Of a stretch of DNA of 64,000 nt, positions 57,864-64,000 are shown in pieces. Numbering within the stretch: the stretch's first letter is position 1; the number at the start of each line of letters is the position of its first letter. The position numbers were made by a program, and so were the translations under genes. The stretch covers positions 620,001-684,000 of the forward strand of contig NZ_CP154799.1 of assembly GCF_050920705.1 (NCBI RefSeq), read 5' to 3'. This DNA is from Regnicoccus_A sp014224355. Lineage in GTDB: Bacteria > Cyanobacteriota > Cyanobacteriia > PCC-6307 > Cyanobiaceae. The notes under the pieces are model-generated. The model saw only the letters and a list, made by a program, of their open reading frames with translations. It was not told the origin of the DNA and made no database searches.

Positions 57864-58218
57864 GTGCCAGCTTGACGTGCTGGATCCCGAAGGGGATGCC
57901 GATGATCGTCACGAAGCAGGCCAGGGCGGAGCTGAGGTGGCCGATCGCCAGCCACCAGCCCGCCAGCAGAAACCAGATCACGTTGCCCACCAGGCCCAGG
58001 GGGCCGGTACCGAAATCGTTGCGGCCGGTGAGCTCGCGGCGGCTGATCGCCTCCTGGCCGAACGGCCAGAAGGAGAAGTTGCCGATCACGAAGCAGGCCC
58101 GCGCCCAGGGGAGGCCCACGATCGTGATCGCGGCCACCAGGCCGGCCAGCCACCAGCCCAGGCCCATCACGAGGCCACCGAGCACGAACCAGAGGACGTT
58201 AAGAACGAAGCGGAGCAT
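57796..58218 (-). CDS. yccF: YccF-family membrane protein
   Basis: A 140-residue membrane protein with two YccF repeats. Each has a long helix followed by a Gly/Pro loop: LNVLWFVLGGLVMGLGWWLA then ITIVGLPWARACFVIGNFSF, and LVGNVIWFLLAGWWLAIGHL then VTIIGIPFGIQHVKLALIAL. Phe/Trp-rich WPFGQEAI sits between them. Family function is unknown, probably inner-membrane. Its 3' end overlaps the frameshifted gene on the opposite strand. Confidence 0.88.
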   Translation of the reverse strand: MLRFVLNVLWFVLGGLVMGLGWWLAGLVAAITIVGLPWARACFVIGNFSFWPFGQEAISRRELTGRNDFGTGPLGLVGNVIWFLLAGWWLAIGHLSSALACFVTIIGIPFGIQHVKLALIALAPIGLQVVPTGTRPRLPE

Positions 58219-58391
58219 CCCTCCAGCTTGGCGTAGATCCGAAAATTGGCAGGCACGTCTCTGGCCAGTCAGCCCTGCCAGCTCGGTTCAGCCTCACCAG
58301 AACCACAGCAAAAGCGGGGCAGTTCATTACCAGCCTCAGGGGTCATCGGCTAGAGTCTGTAAATCTCCTTAATAAAAAGCAGCAAACCCAG

Positions 58392-59345
58392 ATGTACACG
58401 CTTGAGAAGGCCACCCAGATCTTCCCCGACACGCTCTCGGCGGACGTGGTCCCCGCGATCACGGCCCGCTACAAGCTGCTCAGCGCCGAAGACCAGCTGG
58501 CGCTGATCTGGTACGCCTACCTCGAGATGGGCAAAACCATCACGATCGCCGCCCCCGGCGCCGCCCGCATGCAGTTCGCCGAGGGGGTGCTCAGCCAGAT
58601 CAAAGGCATGAGTTTTGCCCAGCAGAGCCAGGTGATGTGCGATCTGGCCAACAGCACCGACACAGCCATCGGCCGCACCTACTCCGGATGGTCGGTGAAC
58701 ATCAAGCTCGGCTTCTGGTATCAGCTCGGCGAGTGGATGGCCGCCGGAATCGTGGCTCCGATCCCCCAGGGCTACCAGCTCTCCGCCAACGCCGCCTCCG
58801 TGCTCAGCTCGCTCAAGAGCGTGGAGCAGGGCCAGCAGATCACCCTGCTGCGCAACTTCGTGGTCGACATGGGCTACGACCCCGCCAAGGGCGAGGCGCA
58901 GCGCGTCAGTGAGCCCGTGGTGGCTCCCACCCCAGAGTCCCAGCGTCAGAAGGTGTCGATCGCCGGAATCGACAACACCACGGTGAGCGCCTACATGGAT
59001 CAGCTCAACGCCAATGATTTCGACAACCTGATTGAGCTGTTCCTGCCGGATGGGGCCCTGCAACCTCCCTTCCAGAAGCCGATCGTGGGCAAGGAATCCA
59101 TCCTGCGTTTCTTCCGCGAAGACTGCCAGAACCTCAAGCTTCTTCCCGAATCCGGTGTTGCCGAACCCGCCGACGGCGAATTCACCCAGATCAAGGTCAC
59201 CGGCAAGGTGCAGACACCCTGGTTCGGAGCCGGCGTGGGCATGAACGTGGCCTGGCGCTTCCTGCTCAATCCCGAAGGAAAGATCTACTTCGTGGCCATC
59301 GACCTGCTGGCCTCCCCCGCCGAGCTTCTCAAGTTCGCCCCTTGA
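58392..59345 (+). CDS. ocp: Orange carotenoid protein
   Basis: OCP is a blue-light sensor that binds a ketocarotenoid, changes from orange to red, and quenches phycobilisome energy as heat. The protein has 317 residues, the normal length. The N-terminal helical domain has WYAYLEMGKTITIAAPGAAR and LANSTDTAIGRTY, with Tyr43 and Trp109 at the carotenoid. Arg154 of LLRNFVVDMG pairs with Glu243/Asp244 of FFREDCQNL. The C-terminal NTF2-like domain has LNANDFDNLIELF, KVTGKVQTPWFG and NVAWRFLLNPEGK, with Tyr201 and Trp288 that hydrogen-bond the keto group. First gene of ocp-crtW-frp. Confidence 0.97.
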   Translation: MYTLEKATQIFPDTLSADVVPAITARYKLLSAEDQLALIWYAYLEMGKTITIAAPGAARMQFAEGVLSQIKGMSFAQQSQVMCDLANSTDTAIGRTYSGWSVNIKLGFWYQLGEWMAAGIVAPIPQGYQLSANAASVLSSLKSVEQGQQITLLRNFVVDMGYDPAKGEAQRVSEPVVAPTPESQRQKVSIAGIDNTTVSAYMDQLNANDFDNLIELFLPDGALQPPFQKPIVGKESILRFFREDCQNLKLLPESGVAEPADGEFTQIKVTGKVQTPWFGAGVGMNVAWRFLLNPEGKIYFVAIDLLASPAELLKFAP

Positions 59346-60130
59346 CCCTCGCTACAGCCACGGCCCCTGCCTCCTCCGGCAAGGGCCTTGCGCTGGCGGC
59401 ACTGATCCTGCTGGCCTGGATCGTGAGTCTGGCGGTGTTGCTGCCGGCTGATTCAGGCCATCTGCCCCTGCCCCTGCTGCTGCTCGCGGTTCTTCTCCGC
59501 TCAGTACTGCACACCGGGCTGTTCATCGTCGGGCACGACGCCATGCACGGCCTGCTCCTCCCGGGCCGGCCCCGGGCCAACCACGGCCTGGGTCAGCTGG
59601 CGCTCGGGCTCTACGCCGGTCTTCCCTACCGGGCGTGCCGCGCCAACCATCTGCGCCACCACCGTGCCCCGGGCAGCGCGAGTGACCCCGACCACCATCC
59701 CCAGCATGGTCCTGGAATCCTGCGTTGGTACGTTCACTTCATGGCCGGCTATCTGGGAGTCGCCCAGATGCTCCTGCTGCTGACAGGCTGGACCCTGCTG
59801 GCTCTGATCACGGCACAGTTCAGTCACGGGGCACTGCAGAACGTGCTGCTGTTCTGCACCCTTCCGCTGTTGATCAGCTCCCTGCAGCTGTTCGTCTTCG
59901 GCACCTATCTGCCCCACCGGGAACGGCCCGGCGAGACCAACAGCCACCAGGCCCGCAGCCTTGAGCTGCCGGTGTGGCTTTCTCTGTTGGCTTGTTTTCA
60001 CTTCGGCTATCACTGGGAACACCACGAGTTCCCCACCAAAGCCTGGTTTCAGTTGCCCGGCATGCGGCGCCTTCGCTTCTCGGCCCGGCGGCAATCCCTG
60101 CGGCTCGCGCACGAAGCCCTGCCGCGATAA
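59342..60130 (+). CDS. crtW: Beta-carotene ketolase CrtW
   Basis: CrtW is a membrane di-iron oxygenase that adds 4-keto groups to beta-carotene, giving echinenone or canthaxanthin, the pigments OCP needs. The three His motifs are FIVGHDAMHGLLLP, ANHLRHHRAPGS and HFGYHWEHHEFP. PHRERPGETNSHQAR is also typical. Four hydrophobic segments surround them. The start is a TTG at 59342 overlapping the ocp stop (TTGA), which indicates translational coupling; no better start exists nearby. A fatty-acid desaturase role is less likely given the neighbours. Confidence 0.93.
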   Translation: MTLATATAPASSGKGLALAALILLAWIVSLAVLLPADSGHLPLPLLLLAVLLRSVLHTGLFIVGHDAMHGLLLPGRPRANHGLGQLALGLYAGLPYRACRANHLRHHRAPGSASDPDHHPQHGPGILRWYVHFMAGYLGVAQMLLLLTGWTLLALITAQFSHGALQNVLLFCTLPLLISSLQLFVFGTYLPHRERPGETNSHQARSLELPVWLSLLACFHFGYHWEHHEFPTKAWFQLPGMRRLRFSARRQSLRLAHEALPR

Positions 60131-60153
60131 ACTCCTGTATCAAAGACGACATC

Positions 60154-60483
60154 ATGGCTGACCCGGCACTGATCACCTGGACGGACGAAGAGCAGGCCAT
60201 CGCTGAACAGGCGTTCAGTTGTGCCTATGGCCGTGCCGTTCAGTCGGTGATCAGCACCGTGCGCCGCGAGGCCGATTCGATCACATCAGCGCAGGCCCTC
60301 TGGCAACTGCACGATTATCTCAGCACCCAGCGCCATGTGATGGAAGGACGCTTCGATTTCCGTCTCGACGGCATCCTGTTCGTGTTCGCCAGCCTGGTCA
60401 AGGAGGATCTGCTCCGGCTCGACGAACTCAACGGCCTCGACGGCGACAAGCTGGCCAAGATCAAGGCGATGTCGCGGTTCTAG
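60154..60483 (+). CDS. frp: Fluorescence recovery protein
   Basis: FRP binds the C-terminal domain of red OCP, speeds its return to orange, and restores phycobilisome fluorescence. The 109-residue helical protein has EEQAIAEQAFSCAYGRAVQS, ALWQLHDYLSTQRHVMEGRF and FVFASLVKEDLLRLDELNGL. The functional residues Trp50, His53, Asp54 and Arg60 known from Synechocystis occur at the same positions. It lies 23 bases after crtW, completing the ocp-crtW-frp set. Confidence 0.93.
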   Translation: MADPALITWTDEEQAIAEQAFSCAYGRAVQSVISTVRREADSITSAQALWQLHDYLSTQRHVMEGRFDFRLDGILFVFASLVKEDLLRLDELNGLDGDKLAKIKAMSRF

Positions 60484-60536
60484 CCCTGTCGCTCCATCGG
60501 CCAGACTGAGCAATCCTTTCGAGGCCTCCGCCCCCC

Positions 60537-62660
60537 ATGGTCGTCAGCGGGTCTGCAGCCTCCCCAGCGGCCGCCAGCGTGGCGGGCTCCAGCTCCTTCC
60601 CCCTGGCGGCCATCACCGGCCACGGCACCCTCAAGCTGGCCCTGCTGCTGGCGGCGGTGGATCCCGGCCTCGGCGGTGTGGTGATCGCCGGGGGGCGCGG
60701 CACAGGCAAATCAGTGCTGGCCCGGGGGCTGCATGCCCTGCTGCCGCCGATCGACGTGCTCGCCCTCGGTGACGCCTGCCGCCGCCTCAACGTCGATCCC
60801 CAGCGGCCGGACGACTGGGACGCCACCATTCGCAGCCGCATCACCCAGCTGGGCGGTGATCCCACCGGATCCGACCCCACGGCGCTGCTGCCCACCGCGG
60901 TGATCCCCGCCCCCTTCATCCAGGTGCCTCTCGGTGTCACCGAAGACCGCCTGGTGGGTTCGGTGGATGTGGCCGCCTCCCTGGCCGCCGGGGCACCCGT
61001 CTTCCAGCCCGGTCTGCTGGCCGAAGCCCACCGGGGCGTGCTCTATGTCGATGAGCTCAACCTGCTCGATGACGGCATCACCAACCTGCTGCTGGCGGCG
61101 GTGGGGAGCGGCGAAAACCGGATCGAGCGCGAGGGGCTCAGCCTCTCCCACCCCTGCCGCTGCCTGCTGATCGCCACCTACAACCCGGAGGAGGGGGCGA
61201 TACGCGACCACCTGCTGGATCGCTTCGCCATCGCGCTCTCGGCCAACCAGGTGCTGGGGGTGGAGCAGCGGGTGGCCATCACCAGCTCCGCCCTCGACCA
61301 CGGCGCCTCCAGCGCATCCTTCCGCGCCCGCTGGCAGGAGGAGAGCGACGCCCTGGCCACCCAGCTGCTGCTGGCCCGTCAGTGGCTGCCCGATGTCACG
61401 ATCACCCGTGAGCAGATCACCTACCTGGTCAACGAGGCCCTCCGGGGCGGGGTGGAAGGCCACCGCTCCGAGCTCTACGCCGTGCGGGTGGCGCGGGCCC
61501 ATGCGGCCCTGAGCGGCCGTGACAGCGTCGACGCCGACGACCTGCAGGTGGCGGTGCGGCTGGTGATCGCGCCGAGGGCCCTGCAGCTGCCCCCGCCCGA
61601 TCCGCAGCAGCCCATGGAGCCGCCGCCGCCCCCTCCCCAGGGGGAGCAGCCGCCCGAGCCCGACACCCCTGACGAGCAGGAGCCCCCGGAGCAGGACCCG
61701 CCCGACCAGGAGGAGGCCGACGACGATCCCGAGGACGACAGCCCCGAGGACCAGGCGCCGCCCCAGGTGCCCGAGGAGTTTCTGCTCGACCCCGAGGCGA
61801 TCGCCATCGATCCCGATCTGCTGCTCTTCGCCGCCGCCAGGTCGCGCAGCGGCGGCAGCGGCAAGCGCTCGGTGGTGCTCTCCGACTCCCGCGGCCGCTA
61901 CGTCAAGCCGATGCTGCCCCGCGGACCCGTGCGCCGCATCGCCGTGGATGCCACCCTGCGGGCCGCCGCTCCCTACCAGAAGGCCCGCCGCGCCCGCGAG
62001 CCCCACCGCGCCGTGATCGTGGAGGAGGGGGACCTGCGCGCCAAGCAGCTGCAGCGCAAGGCCGGCTCCCTGGTCATCTTCCTGGTGGATGCCAGCGGCT
62101 CGATGGCTCTCAACCGCATGCAGAGCGCCAAGGGGGCCGTGATCCGCCTGCTCACCGAGGCCTACGAGAACCGCGACGAAGTCGCCCTGATCCCCTTCCG
62201 CGGCGAGCAGGCCGAGGTGCTGCTGCCTCCCACCCGCTCGATCACCGCCGCGCGCCGCCGGCTGGAGCAGATGCCCTGCGGCGGTGGCTCACCCCTGGCC
62301 CATGGCCTGACCCAGGCGGCCCGGGTGGCCGCCAACGCCCTGGCCACCGGTGATCTCGGCCAGGTGGTGGTGGTGGCGATCACCGATGGCCGCGGCAACG
62401 TGCCCCTCTCCCGCTCCCTCGGCCAGCCGGAGCTCGAGGGCGAGGAGCCCGTCGACCTCAAGGAGGAGGTGAAACAGGTGGCCGGCCGTTACCAGGCCCT
62501 GGGCATCAAACTGCTGGTGATCGACACCGAGCGCAAATTCATCGGCAGCGGCATGGGCAAGGACCTGGCCCAGGCGGCCGGTGGCAGGTACGTGCAGCTG
62601 CCCAAGGCCAGCGATCAGGCCATCGCCGCCATCGCCCTCGACGCCCTCAATGGGGCTTAG
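60537..62660 (+). CDS. chlD: Magnesium chelatase subunit D
   Basis: ChlD is the regulatory AAA+ subunit that works with ChlI and ChlH to put Mg2+ into protoporphyrin IX, the first step of chlorophyll synthesis. Residues 1-345 form the AAA+ part (VVIAGGRGTGKSVLARGLHA, LYVDELNLLDDGITNLLLAA, IATYNPEEGAIRDHLLDRF). A Pro/acidic linker at about 357-410 follows, then a VWA domain with the MIDAS motif FLVDASGSMALNRMQ and GGGSPLAHGLTQAARVA. At 707 residues it is normal length. The 54 bases after frp may hold its own promoter. The stop overlaps the convergent MlaD gene by four bases. Confidence 0.95.
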   Translation: MVVSGSAASPAAASVAGSSSFPLAAITGHGTLKLALLLAAVDPGLGGVVIAGGRGTGKSVLARGLHALLPPIDVLALGDACRRLNVDPQRPDDWDATIRSRITQLGGDPTGSDPTALLPTAVIPAPFIQVPLGVTEDRLVGSVDVAASLAAGAPVFQPGLLAEAHRGVLYVDELNLLDDGITNLLLAAVGSGENRIEREGLSLSHPCRCLLIATYNPEEGAIRDHLLDRFAIALSANQVLGVEQRVAITSSALDHGASSASFRARWQEESDALATQLLLARQWLPDVTITREQITYLVNEALRGGVEGHRSELYAVRVARAHAALSGRDSVDADDLQVAVRLVIAPRALQLPPPDPQQPMEPPPPPPQGEQPPEPDTPDEQEPPEQDPPDQEEADDDPEDDSPEDQAPPQVPEEFLLDPEAIAIDPDLLLFAAARSRSGGSGKRSVVLSDSRGRYVKPMLPRGPVRRIAVDATLRAAAPYQKARRAREPHRAVIVEEGDLRAKQLQRKAGSLVIFLVDASGSMALNRMQSAKGAVIRLLTEAYENRDEVALIPFRGEQAEVLLPPTRSITAARRRLEQMPCGGGSPLAHGLTQAARVAANALATGDLGQVVVVAITDGRGNVPLSRSLGQPELEGEEPVDLKEEVKQVAGRYQALGIKLLVIDTERKFIGSGMGKDLAQAAGGRYVQLPKASDQAIAAIALDALNGA

Positions 62661-63655
62661 AGGCCCTTGATCGTCTGGGGCTGGGGCGCCGCCTTCTTCT
62701 GGCTCTCCTTCTTCTGGGCTTTCTTCTGGGCCTCCTTCTCGGCCTTCTCCCTGGCCAGCCCGGTCTGGGCCGGGTAGAGCTCATCAAAGAGCTGGCCCAG
62801 GCCGATCGCCACGCTGCGCACGCCGTCCATGAACTCCGCGTCGGCGGTGAGCTTGTTCACATCACCGCCCACGGCATCGATGCGGGCGGTGAGCCGCTCC
62901 GCATTGCCCACGGTGGTCTTGAGCTGGGCCAGGGTCTTGGGGTTGTCGAGCGAGGCGGTGACGTTGCGCACGTGGCGGCTCGCCGCCACCGCCTCGGCCG
63001 TGGCCGTGTTGAGGTTGGCCAGGATCGGATCGGCCTTGCCCACCGAGCGCTTCAGCTCAGCCACCAGAACCTGAGCCCGCTTGAGGAACAGGGTGGCCTC
63101 CTTGGAGGTGGCATCGAAGCTGCGGGTGGTGCGGGCCATCTCCGCCACGATCTGCTCCTCATCCACCTGGGCCAGCAGGCGCTGCATCAGCTCGGTCACG
63201 CTGTTGAGGCTGGCCGCGGTGACGCCCTTGAGCTCACTGCCCGCGCAGACCATCACTGTGTTGTCGCAGTCCCTGGCCCGGGGCAGTGGGGCATTCTCCG
63301 GCAGGGGGTTGCCGGTGCTGATCAGGGCCACCTGGGCGTCGCCGCCCAGCAGGGAACCGGTCTGCACCTGGGCCGTGGTGGGGCGTGACAGCTGCAGGGT
63401 GGGATCGCTGATCTCCAGCTCGGCCAGCACCGCCGAGGAGGTGGTCTTGATCCTGCGCACGCTGCCCACCTGCACGCCGCGGAAGATCACCGCCGATCGG
63501 TCGGCCAGGCCAGCGGCATCGGCGAAGCTCACCGTCAGGGTCCAGTTGTTCTGGCTGAGGGAGATTCCCCGCAGCCAGATCCAGAAACCGGCTCCCCCCA
63601 CCACGGCAGCAAGCAGCGAAAATCCAACGATGGCTTCTCGCACGCTGCGACGCAT
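62657..63655 (-). CDS. MlaD/MCE-family lipid-transport protein
   Basis: A 332-residue periplasmic lipid-transfer subunit held by one N-terminal helix (EAIVGFSLLAAVVGGAGFWI). The MCE domain at residues 35-125 has YTVSF-like WTLTVSFADAAGLADRSAVI and FRGVQVGSVRRI, with SLLGGDAQVALISTG at its end. A long coiled coil follows (LMQRLLAQVDEEQIVAEMAR...). The tail is Lys/Gln-rich (KEAQKKAQKKESQKKAAPQP). It is cyanobacterial in form, with an inserted Cys pair (ARDCDNTVMVCAG). Six bases separate it from the ATPase upstream, so they form one operon. Confidence 0.88.
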   Translation of the reverse strand: MRRSVREAIVGFSLLAAVVGGAGFWIWLRGISLSQNNWTLTVSFADAAGLADRSAVIFRGVQVGSVRRIKTTSSAVLAELEISDPTLQLSRPTTAQVQTGSLLGGDAQVALISTGNPLPENAPLPRARDCDNTVMVCAGSELKGVTAASLNSVTELMQRLLAQVDEEQIVAEMARTTRSFDATSKEATLFLKRAQVLVAELKRSVGKADPILANLNTATAEAVAASRHVRNVTASLDNPKTLAQLKTTVGNAERLTARIDAVGGDVNKLTADAEFMDGVRSVAIGLGQLFDELYPAQTGLAREKAEKEAQKKAQKKESQKKAAPQPQTIKGL

Positions 63656-63661
63656 GGGGCT

Positions 63662-64000
63662 CTAAATCTCCGCCGGTTGCATCGGTCCGCTCAGGCTACC
63701 GGTTCGAAACTGAACCACGTAGGGATTGTCGGTGCGGCTGAAATCCTGCACGGGACCGTGCCACTGCAGCTTGCCTTCGTAGAGCATCGCCACCTGCTCC
63801 GCCGAGCGCACGATGGTGCTCATCACGTGGCTGACCACCACCGAGCAGCCCGCCGCCAGGCGGGTGCTGGTGACGATCAGGTCCTCGATGCGGGTGCAGG
63901 CCACCGGATCCAGTCCCGCCGTGGGTTCATCGAACAGCAGGATCGGATGCAGCCCGGCCGGTTGGGCGGGGTCCTCGATCAGGGCCCGCGCAAAGCTCAC
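63662..64000 (-). CDS. ABC transporter ATPase of the Mla type (cut by window edge)
   Basis: The C-terminal part of a MlaF-like ATPase, open to the right edge. Visible are VSFARALIEDP (end of the signature helix), PILLFDEPTAGLDPVACTRI (Walker B and D-loop) and CSVVVSHVMSTIVRSAEQVA (H-loop His). VAMLYEGKLQWHGPVQDF then follows. The Walker A and signature lie outside the window. The apparent GTG start at 64000 is just the window edge. It energises the MlaD protein downstream. Confidence 0.9.
   Translation of the reverse strand: MSFARALIEDPAQPAGLHPILLFDEPTAGLDPVACTRIEDLIVTSTRLAAGCSVVVSHVMSTIVRSAEQVAMLYEGKLQWHGPVQDFSRTDNPYVVQFRTGSLSGPMQPAEI

Noticed and set aside
60711..62006. A 431-codon minus-strand ORF inside chlD
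   Set aside because: Antisense shadow of a GC-rich gene; low-complexity Gly/Leu composition.

Overview
The window looks like a chromosome segment of a high-GC unicellular cyanobacterium of the Synechococcus/Cyanobium type. The evidence is magnesium chelatase subunit ChlD, a cyanobacterial-type SecA, an orange carotenoid protein (OCP) operon and several small cyanobacterial conserved proteins. Every assignment was made by reading motifs; no database search was run.

Layout. (1) 1-5.7 kb is a nest of insertion sequences: two inverted copies of an IS3-family element (called ISa here), pieces of a second IS3-family element (ISb), and an IS21 element inserted into one ISb piece. (2) 5.7-14.1 kb is a cell-surface glycan cluster with three glycosyltransferase genes (one a two-domain GT2-GT4 protein), three sulfotransferases and an acyltransferase, plus a truncated gene at the IS border. 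(3) secA follows on the minus strand. (4) 17-28.7 kb is accessory: two IS5/IS1478-like elements, an IS5 element, IS3 remnants, a 551-residue DDE transposase element, a full ISb that cuts off hipA, and remnants of toxin-antitoxin and DUF3427 genes. (5) 28.7-33.8 kb holds selO, a decayed vapBC pair, an exported protein, a frameshifted AAA ATPase and a frameshifted SH3-like exported protein.

(6) 33.9-41.1 kb looks like a decaying small-molecule modification cluster: deleted amidase, O-methyltransferase, MFS and M20 fragments, FAD monooxygenase, PIG-L deacetylase, SMP-30 lactonase and a frameshifted methyltransferase. (7) 41.1-51 kb mixes intact genes (TPR protein, UGT-type glycosyltransferase, acyltransferase, rhodanese, alcohol dehydrogenase) with remnants (DUF547, GT2, radical SAM/DUF4070). 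(8) 51.4-64 kb is largely intact and more core-like: P-type ATPase, TerB-like, BCAM0308-like, DUF3598, epimerase, a PPC-glutaredoxin fusion, YccF, then ocp-crtW-frp, chlD, and an Mla-type lipid transport pair running off the right edge.

The clearest functional unit is ocp-crtW-frp: the photoprotective quencher, the ketolase that makes its ketocarotenoid, and the protein that switches it off. Two points need care. Several apparent pseudogenes differ from an intact frame by one missing base, mostly in G runs, so some may be sequence errors. Other remnants are real decay, with internal deletions and junctions to foreign fragments. The most unusual items are the PPC-glutaredoxin fusion, near-identical termini shared by two unrelated transposase systems, and a 49-codon AT-rich ORF in a GC-rich background.
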